A stretch of DNA of 64,000 nt from Armatimonadota bacterium (GTDB taxonomy: Bacteria > Armatimonadota > Armatimonadia > Armatimonadales > Capsulimonadaceae): NCBI GenBank assembly GCA_025354405.1, contig JANXMY010000150.1, forward strand, positions 85,411 through 149,410. The letters run 5' to 3'. This document shows positions 44,478 through 51,496 of this stretch, one piece after another. Positions within the stretch are counted from its first letter, which is position 1, and each line of letters starts with the position of its first letter. Position numbers and translations under genes: made by a program. The notes under the pieces were generated by a model. It was given only the letters and a program-made list of their open reading frames with translations. It ran no database searches and was not told the origin of the DNA.

Positions 44478-45509
44478 CTACAGATGCTTGCCCACGGCGG
44501 CGGCGATCGGAGCGATATCGTGCATCAGCGTGATGAAAGCTTCGGGCAGGAGGGACTGGGCGCCGTCTTTGAGTGCTTTCTCGGGGTTTGGATGGACTTC
44601 GATGATAATCCCGTCGGCTCCGGCGGCGATGGCGGCGCGGGAAACGGCATTGACCAGGCTGGCCTTGCCCGTGGCATGGGAAGGATCGGCGATGATCGGG
44701 AGGTGCGAAAGCTCTTTCACGGCGGCGATGGCGTTGATGTCGAACGTGTTACGCGTGTAGGTCTCGAACGTTCGAATGCCGCGCTCGCAGAGCATGACGT
44801 TTTTGTTGCCCCGACTGGCGATGTATTCTGCGGCCTGCAGCCATTCTTCGATGGTCGCGGACATGCCGCGCTTCAGCATGACCGGAACCTGGGTCTTCCC
44901 AATCTCGGTGAGCAGGGGGAAGTTCGCCATATTGCGGGTGCCGATTTGAAGGATGTCGGCGTACTGGCAGACCAGATCGACGTCGCGCACGTCCAGCACC
45001 TCGGTGATGATCGGCATATCCAGCTCTTCGCGTGCGGCGGCCAGCATTTTGAGAGCGGGTTCGCCGTGGCCGTGGAACGAATACGGTGATGTGCTGGGCT
45101 TGTAGGCCCCCCCCCGCAGGATATGCGCCCCGGCGGCCTTGACGGCCCGGGCGGCTTCCATGAGCTGCTCTTCGGTCTCAACGGTGCAGGGACCGGCCAT
45201 GACGACGACAAAAGTCGGGTCGCCAATCTTGATGCCGCGCACGTCAATAATGGTCGGGTCCGGGTGGAACTGCTTACTGACCACCTTGTAGGGCTTGGAG
45301 ACGCTGACGACTTTGTCCACAAAAGGAAGGGCCTGAAACTGCTCCATCACTTCGGCCTTGCCGGACGGGTCATTGGGCACACCCACCGCACCGACAATCG
45401 TGGTCTCCACGCCTTCGGAGAGATGGACTCCGTAGCCGCGCTCTTCCAGCATCTGTGTCACGTGCTTTAAATTCTCCTTCGTCGCCGATGACGAGAGTAT
45501 AATAATCAT
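44478..45509 (-). CDS. aroF: 3-deoxy-7-phosphoheptulonate synthase (DAHP synthase, type I beta)
   Basis: 343 residues. An N-terminal ferredoxin-like regulatory domain (MIIILSSSATKENLKHVTQM to about residue 70) precedes the TIM barrel with VVMAGPCTVETEEQL, LQIGTRNMANFPLL, PVMLKRGMSATIEEW and IADPSHATGK. It condenses PEP and erythrose-4-phosphate in the first step of the shikimate pathway. The motif usually reading RGGAFKPRTSPYSF is RGGAYKPSTSPYSF here, so the E4P-contacting Arg is Ser. GAGGAGC precedes the ATG. Confidence 0.95.
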   Translation of the reverse strand: MIIILSSSATKENLKHVTQMLEERGYGVHLSEGVETTIVGAVGVPNDPSGKAEVMEQFQALPFVDKVVSVSKPYKVVSKQFHPDPTIIDVRGIKIGDPTFVVVMAGPCTVETEEQLMEAARAVKAAGAHILRGGAYKPSTSPYSFHGHGEPALKMLAAAREELDMPIITEVLDVRDVDLVCQYADILQIGTRNMANFPLLTEIGKTQVPVMLKRGMSATIEEWLQAAEYIASRGNKNVMLCERGIRTFETYTRNTFDINAIAAVKELSHLPIIADPSHATGKASLVNAVSRAAIAAGADGIIIEVHPNPEKALKDGAQSLLPEAFITLMHDIAPIAAAVGKHL

Positions 45510-45576
45510 AATTGCTCCTCGAACCGCCGCGTTATTGACCGCTTTTCGATCCCCGCGCCGTAAAATTGTGTCCTTG

Positions 45577-45606
45577 AGTTTACCTGTGCGGTCGGCTGTT
45601 TGTCAA
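45577..45606 (-). promoter_or_regulatory. Promoter for aroF
   Basis: Reverse strand TTGACA (45601-45606), 18-nt spacer, TAAACT (45577-45582), about 60 nt before the ATG. Confidence 0.75.
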
Positions 45607-45740
45607 TGTAATCCAGCTTGGGGACTCCAGCTTAAAAATTTTCTGCCTGGCATGAATTCTCCAGTGATAATCAGAGGCCCGCACAGCGGCAGGTATCAGT
45701 CTGCCTCCGACCGCACCAAAGACTGCCACGAAGTCTTGGC

Positions 45741-45854
45741 GTTAACTGTGTTATGGTTAACATATTTGCCGCGTATCCCCCTACGTTTCAGCAATAGGTT
45801 TGCTGTTTTTCTGATTGCATCTTAAAACTCCCCTACTTGGCATGAATTATGCAT
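45741..45854 (+). promoter_or_regulatory. Candidate sigma-54 promoter and upstream palindromes for the PEP-CTERM gene
   Basis: ttggcatgaattatgcat (45837-45854) matches the -24/-12 form: GG and GC are exactly 10 nt apart, with TTGGCA and TGCA flanks. Two GTTAAC sites (45741-45746, 45756-45761) lie about 80-100 nt upstream, where an enhancer-binding protein could sit. The remaining gap of 45610-45740 shows nothing else I recognise. Confidence 0.5.
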
Positions 45855-45918
45855 GAAATTCTGCTAGATAAACTACACGCAATTTTTGTGCTTCTGTTCG
45901 ATGAAAGGACACCACCCT

Positions 45919-46566
45919 ATGAACTCCGTACCCTTTACCACGCGCCGCGTCGCCCCACTTGCGGCGGCGTCACTTGCTCTTGCTGTGCTGGGAGCTGCAC
46001 CCGCCCGTGCCAGCGTGGTCGCGAACTCGACTTCCTTCAATGGTGTCTTCAGTGCCGTAGCCTCACTAAGTGGATCTGTAGTCACCGGCGACGGCACCTC
46101 GTCCAATTCGCCCATCGGTTTGGTCACTGAGCACTTCGTCTACGAAGCGACGAGTTTGCCCGTCAACAATGTGGCCTCTTTTGCCGGATACAGCATCTTT
46201 TCGACACTCGATGGCACATCGACGCTGTATGCTAATGTTGCGGGTACAGTTAACATTTTGACTTATACCGGCACCGGCACAGATACGTTCAATGGAGCGT
46301 TTTCGACGGGTATCTTTGCAGGAGCGTCCGGAACGGCACAGTTCAACGCGACCGTGCCACTAACCCCAACTACTTTGGTTACCACTAATTCCCCGGTCCT
46401 TTCGACGGCTGCGGCCCCGAATATTACCCAGCAGTTTCACGATGGGACGCTGATTGGGAGTTTTGCAGCGGTCCCAGAGACCTCTTCCGTCGTTTCGCTT
46501 GGCCTGCTGCTGATGCTTGGCGGCCTCGGGGTTGTCTTGACGGCACGCAAAAAGCGTGCCGCTTAA
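45919..46566 (+). CDS. PEP-CTERM sorting domain protein
   Basis: About 215 residues. It has an N-terminal signal peptide (LAAASLALAVLGAAPARA) and a beta-rich Ser/Thr/Gly body. The C-terminal tripartite signal is VPETSSVVSLGLLLMLGGLG followed by VVLTARKKR. This is a PEP-CTERM-like tail with VPE-T, a transmembrane helix and a basic end, recognised by exosortase for cell-surface or exopolysaccharide attachment. The start at 45919 follows AAAGGA; an earlier ATG lies 18 nt upstream. No exosortase is in the window. Confidence 0.85.
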   Translation: MNSVPFTTRRVAPLAAASLALAVLGAAPARASVVANSTSFNGVFSAVASLSGSVVTGDGTSSNSPIGLVTEHFVYEATSLPVNNVASFAGYSIFSTLDGTSTLYANVAGTVNILTYTGTGTDTFNGAFSTGIFAGASGTAQFNATVPLTPTTLVTTNSPVLSTAAAPNITQQFHDGTLIGSFAAVPETSSVVSLGLLLMLGGLGVVLTARKKRAA

Positions 46567-46589
46567 GTCCTCCGCGCGGCCAGGGCGGC

Positions 46590-46619
46590 TTGACAAGGGG
46601 AAGCCGGAGGTCGTATACT
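46590..46619 (+). promoter_or_regulatory. murJ promoter giving a near-leaderless mRNA
   Basis: TTGACA (46590-46595), 18-nt spacer, TATACT (46614-46619); ATG at 46628, only 8 nt after the -10. No ribosome site. Confidence 0.85.
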
Positions 46620-46627
46620 GTACGCCT

Positions 46628-48589
46628 ATGGCAACCACCACTGTTCAGCCGCCTACCGGCCCCGCTGCACCCACTCCGCCGGGGGCGGGCGGCGGTCCGA
46701 GCAAGTCCTCCGGCATGGTCCGGGCAACGGCGCTGATGATGGTCACGGTGCTGCTTTCGCGCATCCTGGGAGTCCTGCGTGACGCGATCATCTCCCACTA
46801 TTTCGGGCGCGGGCCGCAGACTGATGCCTACAACGCCGCCTTTACCGTCCCCGACCTGCTCTTTTACTTACTCCAAAGCGGTGCGCTGTCGTCGACGATC
46901 GTCCCCATTCTGACCGAATACCGGTCGCAGGGGAAGGACAAGTCGGCGGATAAGACTGTCAGCATCGTCGCCTCCACCATCTTTGTCTTCATCGGCCTGC
47001 TAATCTGTATTATGTGGATCAACGCCCGCGCGCTGACGATCATGCTGAACCCCGGCTTTGCTGCTGATGAGGGGACGCTGCACCGGATCGCGCTGGCGGT
47101 TCCGCTGACACGGGTCTTGCTTCCCGCGCAGATGTTCTTCTTCCTCGGCGGCCTGATGATGGGCGTCCTGTACTCCCGCAAACAGTTTTTGATTCCCGCG
47201 CTTGGGCCGGTCATTTATAACTCCGGCATCATCTTCGGCGGGGTGGTGCTGCACCGGTGGCTGGGGATCCACGGACTGGTCTGGGGGGCGATCGGCGGGG
47301 CGTTTCTCGGAAACTTCCTTTTGCCCTTTATCGCGGTGAACCGCCTGGGGGTGAAGCTGCGGCCCTCGCTGGATGTGACTCACCCTGCGGCGATGAAGGT
47401 CTGGCGAATGCTGCTGCCCATTGGCCTCGGCGTGGCGCTGCCGAATATCGACCAGATGGTGAACAAAGCCTTTGCCTCGTATCTCGGGCCGGGTGACACG
47501 ACAGCAATTATGAATGCCTACCGGCTGATGCTGCTGCCGATCGGCATTTTCGCCCAGGCGATGGCCCTGGCAATCTTCCCGACCCTCTCCGGGCAGGCCG
47601 CTGAAAAGAACATTCCGGCTATGCGCCGGACGATGAACCAGTCTCTGCGTAATATTCTCTTTCTGACCGTCCCTGCGTCTGGCCTGATGTTTCTGCTCGC
47701 CGCCCCGATCATCACGTTCTTGTATGAGAGCGGTCAATTTACCCACGCCGACACGCTGGCGACCGCGCCTGCCTTGATGGCACTCAGCCTTGGCATCTTC
47801 GCCTGGTCCTGCCAGAGCCTTCTGACTCGTGGTTTCTATGCCCTGCAAAACTCCAAAGTCCCGGTGATCTCCGGGGCAATCGTCTCGGTGATCTTTGTCG
47901 CGATGAACGCCTGGGTCGTGCATCCGGTAATCGGTTTAAAGGCCCGGGTCGAGACGTTAACACTTCAAGCGAATACACTGCGGGAGAAAGCAGCTCTGGT
48001 GCAGCCGCTTCTCCAAACCGCGACTGATACGCAGCGCATTGTCGATAGCGCTCAGGGGCAGCTGGGGCAGCGCCGTCGGGAGGCGGCGACAGTCGCGACC
48101 CTCGGCGAGGCGCAGAACAGTCTCACTCAGCTCACGACAACAGTCCAGGAAGAGGTGACGAGCCTCAAGGGGCAGATAGAGGCAAAGAATGCTCAGCTAG
48201 CCGACGCTCAGAGTGAGCTGGAGCATCGGGCTAAGCGGGCGGTCTGGGAGCTGGGGCTGACCACGAGTATTGCCGCGACAATCCACATGCTGGCCCTCTA
48301 CTTCCTGCTGCGCCGCCGCTTCTCCGGTCTGCAGAGCCGCCGGCTGCTGCTGAGTATCGGCAAGATTCTGATTGCCACGCTGGCCCTTTGCGTCGTGACG
48401 AAGCTGGCTCTGGCCGGATGTGATACGGCATTCGAAGCTTATCCCCTTGCTCCCAAAATCACGGCCTTGATCACGCTGCTAGTCGCGGGTCTCCTGGGAA
48501 TCGGAACTTTTGTCGGGGTGGCAATTCTCCTGAAGATCGGCGAGCTGCAATCCGCGGTGGACTTGATACGACGCAAACGGGCTGGGTAA
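46628..48589 (+). CDS. murJ: Lipid II flippase MurJ with large coiled-coil insertion
   Basis: 653 residues compared with about 510 for typical MurJ. The MOP-fold transporter is clear: ALMMVTVLLSRILGVLRDAI, FGRGPQTDAYNAAFTVPDLL, GALSSTIVPILTEY, NIDQMVNKAFASYLGPG. It flips lipid II across the inner membrane for peptidoglycan synthesis. Between VVHPVIG and LGLTTSIAATIHML, normally a short loop near the late helices, lies a segment of about 105 residues (about 437-541). This heptad-rich coiled coil reads VETLTLQANTLREKAALVQP ... EVTSLKGQIEAKNAQLADAQ. The start at 46628 is set by the promoter; the ORF track begins 24 codons earlier. fhaA follows, as in mycobacteria where FhaA and MviN interact. 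Confidence 0.94.
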   Translation: MATTTVQPPTGPAAPTPPGAGGGPSKSSGMVRATALMMVTVLLSRILGVLRDAIISHYFGRGPQTDAYNAAFTVPDLLFYLLQSGALSSTIVPILTEYRSQGKDKSADKTVSIVASTIFVFIGLLICIMWINARALTIMLNPGFAADEGTLHRIALAVPLTRVLLPAQMFFFLGGLMMGVLYSRKQFLIPALGPVIYNSGIIFGGVVLHRWLGIHGLVWGAIGGAFLGNFLLPFIAVNRLGVKLRPSLDVTHPAAMKVWRMLLPIGLGVALPNIDQMVNKAFASYLGPGDTTAIMNAYRLMLLPIGIFAQAMALAIFPTLSGQAAEKNIPAMRRTMNQSLRNILFLTVPASGLMFLLAAPIITFLYESGQFTHADTLATAPALMALSLGIFAWSCQSLLTRGFYALQNSKVPVISGAIVSVIFVAMNAWVVHPVIGLKARVETLTLQANTLREKAALVQPLLQTATDTQRIVDSAQGQLGQRRREAATVATLGEAQNSLTQLTTTVQEEVTSLKGQIEAKNAQLADAQSELEHRAKRAVWELGLTTSIAATIHMLALYFLLRRRFSGLQSRRLLLSIGKILIATLALCVVTKLALAGCDTAFEAYPLAPKITALITLLVAGLLGIGTFVGVAILLKIGELQSAVDLIRRKRAG

Positions 48590-48592
48590 ACT
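48563..48592 (+). promoter_or_regulatory. fhaA promoter inside the end of murJ, near-leaderless
   Basis: TTGATA (48563-48568), 18-nt spacer, TAAACT (48587-48592), ATG at 48599. The murJ stop codon lies within the -10 box. Confidence 0.7.
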
Positions 48593-48598
48593 CAAATT

Positions 48599-49807
48599 AT
48601 GGACATCTTCGAGCGTTTCAACAGCAAGTTCGGCAAATGGTACGAAGGCCTCTTCGGCAGCGACGGCGGTGAGCTGCGTCCGAAAGATGTCCTCCGCAAA
48701 ATCATTGCCGCGATGGAAGACAACCGCAAAGAGGGCTTCGACAGCAAGATTTACGTTCCGAATAAATATATTTTGGAGCTGGCGGTCGCGGATCCGGAGG
48801 AGCGGGAGTATCTGCTGTCTTTTCTGGATGAAGAAGAGCTGGTCGTGGTGCTGCAAAAGTTCATGGCCCAGAATAGCTATAAAACGCGCGGTCCGCTCGA
48901 TTTCACGATTGCCGAAGTCCCGGAGGATGAGCGCGAAGCTCGGCAGGAAAAGCTGCGGGTGAAGGTGCGGTTCGAGAAGGGCGAGAAAGAGGCTGCCTCT
49001 ATTCTAAACTCTGGAGGGGTGAATTCTAGAGGGGCGGACAAAGAAGAGAGGGTGGGGGTAAGCCCCGCCTCTATGGAAGACCTGCCTACCGTCGCCGGGA
49101 TCTCGTTTCAAAGCGAAGACGATGATTCGACAGTCCCCGCCGTAGCGTGGGCATCGCTGGCTCTGACCGGTCCCGACGGGCGCAAAAGCCTGTATAGCCT
49201 GACCAAGCCCGTTGTGCAGATTGGCCGTTCGCGCAACGGGGCTAACGACCTGATATTGGATACCGATGGCATGGTCTCCAAAGGCCATGCCCGGCTGGAG
49301 CGGGAGCGCGACGGCTCCTGGACCCTGTACGATCTCGGCAGTACCAATGGGGTACGGGTCAATGGAAGCCGGATCGACGGCAACCGGATCGTGCGAGATG
49401 GCAACGAGATTGGGATTGGGGAGACGATTTTGCTCTTCCGGCAGGCGGAAGTTCTGCAGCTTGAACTTCCCTCTGCCGATAGCGCAGTCCCCCACGCCGT
49501 CGTCATGCCAGTGCGCCGTGCCAGTCTGATCGGCTCCGATGGCGAAGTGTACGTGCTGGCGTCGGAAACATTGATCGGCCGGGCGGTCACCTCCGACATC
49601 GTGCTTTCAGACCCCTCGGTCGCCTCCAAACATGCCCGTATCATTGCCCCGAGCGGCACCTCCTGCACCCTCGAAGATCTGGGCAGCGATAACGGAACCC
49701 GGGTCAATGACCGTCTTTTACCCACAGGCCGTCGCCAGCCGCTTTCCGAAGGTGATGTGCTTCTCTTCGGGTCTTATGAGATGCACTTCTCTGCTGGGAG
49801 CGTCTGA
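48599..49807 (+). CDS. fhaA: FhaA-like protein: DUF3662 plus two FHA domains
   Basis: 402 residues. Residues 1-120 are the DUF3662 domain of FhaA (FERFNSKFGKWYEGLFG, YVPNKYILELAVADPEERE). The linker at about 136-160 (NSGGVNSRGADKEERVGVSP) appears to be encoded by a genomic palindromic repeat. Two FHA phosphothreonine-binding domains follow: VQIGRSRNGANDLILDTDGM ... GSTNGVRVNG and LIGRAVTSDIVLSDPSVASK ... GSDNGTRVND. In actinobacteria FhaA binds phosphorylated MviN and PknB. Having two FHA domains instead of one is unusual for FhaA. Confidence 0.9.
   Translation: MDIFERFNSKFGKWYEGLFGSDGGELRPKDVLRKIIAAMEDNRKEGFDSKIYVPNKYILELAVADPEEREYLLSFLDEEELVVVLQKFMAQNSYKTRGPLDFTIAEVPEDEREARQEKLRVKVRFEKGEKEAASILNSGGVNSRGADKEERVGVSPASMEDLPTVAGISFQSEDDDSTVPAVAWASLALTGPDGRKSLYSLTKPVVQIGRSRNGANDLILDTDGMVSKGHARLERERDGSWTLYDLGSTNGVRVNGSRIDGNRIVRDGNEIGIGETILLFRQAEVLQLELPSADSAVPHAVVMPVRRASLIGSDGEVYVLASETLIGRAVTSDIVLSDPSVASKHARIIAPSGTSCTLEDLGSDNGTRVNDRLLPTGRRQPLSEGDVLLFGSYEMHFSAGSV
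49003..49075. repeat. Palindromic repeat embedded in fhaA coding sequence
   Basis: acaaagaagagagggtgggg followed by gtaagccccgcctctat closely matches gcaaagagggcgggggcaag followed by ccccgcccctac in the intergenic repeat at 3820-3850. It is read in frame as the linker between DUF3662 and the first FHA domain. Confidence 0.65.
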
Positions 49808-49905
49808 TGCACATTCTCCTTGGAATGCTGCATTACGCTTTTTTAGGCCTGCTGGTGCTGCTTTTGCTGTACGTACTCGCCCTGGTCAAACGGCATATGG
49901 ACTAG
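49807..49905 (+). CDS. 32-residue single-pass membrane peptide coupled to fhaA
   Basis: The ATG overlaps the fhaA stop (TGATG). It encodes MHILLGMLHYAFLGLLVLLL followed by LYVLALVKRHMD, one transmembrane helix with a basic cytoplasmic end. It is too short for the ORF track. Size and topology resemble the N-terminal anchor of FhaB, which follows FhaA in actinobacteria, so it may be the anchor without its FHA domain. It is possibly a partner that recruits FhaA to the membrane. Function inferred only. Confidence 0.6.
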   Translation: MHILLGMLHYAFLGLLVLLLLYVLALVKRHMD

Positions 49906-49988
49906 GCAGCTTTTTCCTCAGCGACCACAAACTTCCTCGCTAACTTCCCCTCGCGTTTTCGCCCCAATCTGCCGACACTAAAGTACTG

Positions 49989-51107
49989 ATGCAGATTTCC
50001 CCCTCATTCTCGGCCACATTGGCACAGCCGGCGGCGGCGGCATTATCCCTGCTGGGACGGCTGGCTCACGCGGTGCAATCGATGCCGGTAGAGGCCGCTC
50101 CCCTCTGGCCGGTCACAGGCACACTCACGTCGAGCCGGGTACGGGCGACGCTGCTGGAAATGGGGTTGGCGGCGGCCGACGAGGATGTCGCACTGGCGGA
50201 GGCGTTAGCGCAGGCAGGAGTTCCTCTGACTGCGGCCTCCCTGGCGGCGGCCCATGGAGCGCTGGCACGTGCCCCGGGAGCAGCAGCGCAGGCGTATACA
50301 CTGGCTCTGACACTGGAGCTTCCGACCTCGCCGGGAATTCTCGCGGCTCTAACCACCACACTCGAAGCGCAGGCCGGAGGCAAATCACCGCTTACGGGAG
50401 CCTTGCCGGAGCAGGTTATGGGATGGCTGGGCCTCGGGGTCGAGGCTGGAACGGCGCCGCCCGCCCTGGCACGTCACCTGCGGGAATGGATGCTGCAAAC
50501 GGGCCGCAGCACGGAGCATCGCCTGCTGGCCGCCGGAAAATGGGGCGATCTCGGATTGCCGATCACCGATGCCCGGACCGCACTGCTGCGTCTCGCGCTG
50601 GCTTCAGGCGACCCGGCGATGCGCAACGAAGCAGATGCATTAGCATCGCACCTCGAAGGCCAGCAGCTTCTGAATCAAGCGGCGGTAAATGTCCACCACT
50701 CCCGGCCGGGAACTCCGCTTTACTTTGCCGTGCCGCTGGGGTTCGGCGGGCAGCCGAGCATGGCGGAGATGCGGCTCTGGCTGCCAAATTCCGTGCCAGA
50801 CGAAGAGGCGGAGGGAGAGGCGGATGTTCTTCGCGTGACGGTGCGTGTCGCCCCGCCGCGTTTGGGCCGTGTGCAGGCAGTTTTGACGGGCCGCCTCTCG
50901 GGCAGTCTGGTCTGTCGTTTGGGTGTCGAGAAACCGTCATCCCAGCGTCTCCTCGCCCGTCACACCGGCCTGCTGGCGGAAACGCTGAGTACTGCGGGCT
51001 GGACTTCCTGCGAAGTCCTCTGCCGCAGCCAGTCCGAATGGCCCCCTCTTTGGCACGGCGGGGATGCTCTGCTGACCCCGCGTACCAGTGTGGACCATTG
51101 TGTGTAG
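49989..51107 (+). CDS. FliK-like (YlqG-type) flagellar hook-length control C-terminal domain protein
   Basis: 372 residues. The N-terminal 230 residues are Ala/Leu-rich and variable. The C-terminal about 120 residues resemble the FliK C-terminal (Flg_hook) domain: YFAVPLGFGGQPSMAEMRLW, VRVAPPRLGRVQAVLTGRLS, VEKPSSQRLLARHTGLLAET. In Bacillus subtilis an equivalent non-flagellar gene (ylqG) is paired with ylqH, as here. No flagellar genes lie nearby. The start ATG 49989 lacks a ribosome site; a TAAAGT box ends 4 nt upstream. Family assignment is moderate. Confidence 0.65.
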   Translation: MQISPSFSATLAQPAAAALSLLGRLAHAVQSMPVEAAPLWPVTGTLTSSRVRATLLEMGLAAADEDVALAEALAQAGVPLTAASLAAAHGALARAPGAAAQAYTLALTLELPTSPGILAALTTTLEAQAGGKSPLTGALPEQVMGWLGLGVEAGTAPPALARHLREWMLQTGRSTEHRLLAAGKWGDLGLPITDARTALLRLALASGDPAMRNEADALASHLEGQQLLNQAAVNVHHSRPGTPLYFAVPLGFGGQPSMAEMRLWLPNSVPDEEAEGEADVLRVTVRVAPPRLGRVQAVLTGRLSGSLVCRLGVEKPSSQRLLARHTGLLAETLSTAGWTSCEVLCRSQSEWPPLWHGGDALLTPRTSVDHCV

Positions 51108-51161
51108 CCTCTGAAGCCGATCTTTTTGAAGCCGATCTTATGGAAAGAGCAAGACCCACGG

Positions 51162-51428
51162 ATGAACCAAGAACCACAAACTGCGATTGCTTTGAAATAT
51201 ACTCCAGGGCGGGGTGAGGAAGCCCCGCGCGTCGTCGCCTCCGGGAACGGCCACATCGCTGACGAGATCCTGCGCATCGCGCGCGAAAATGATGTGCCTC
51301 TGCGTTCAGATCCTGCCCTCGCCGGTGCGTTGGCAACTTTGGATGTCGGTCAGCAGGTGCCTCAGGAGCTGTTCCGTGCCGTCGCCGAAGTGCTTGCGTT
51401 CGTCTATCAGATGAACGGCAAAGCGTAA
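51162..51428 (+). CDS. FlhB C-terminal-like protein (YlqH/FhlB type)
   Basis: 88 residues matching the cytoplasmic C-terminal domain of FlhB/YscU export-switch proteins without the membrane part: TAIALKYTPGRGEEAPRVVA, NGHIADEILRIARENDVPLR, AGALATLDVGQQVPQELFRA and VAEVLAFVYQMNGK. The NPTH autocleavage motif of true FlhB is absent because the domain starts after it. Together with the FliK-like gene it forms the ylqG-ylqH pair. The start at 51162 (ATG) is preferred over TTG 51126. Confidence 0.88.
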   Translation: MNQEPQTAIALKYTPGRGEEAPRVVASGNGHIADEILRIARENDVPLRSDPALAGALATLDVGQQVPQELFRAVAEVLAFVYQMNGKA

Positions 51429-51496
51429 CAAGCGCCTTCCACACTTAGGGTGGGGGGGCTCGGCTATCGGCTCAGCGTTTTCGGGTATACTGCCCT

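Noticed and set aside
43986-45089. 367-residue forward ORF over the DAHP synthase gene
   Set aside because: It reads antisense to a definite aroF gene and has no family motifs.
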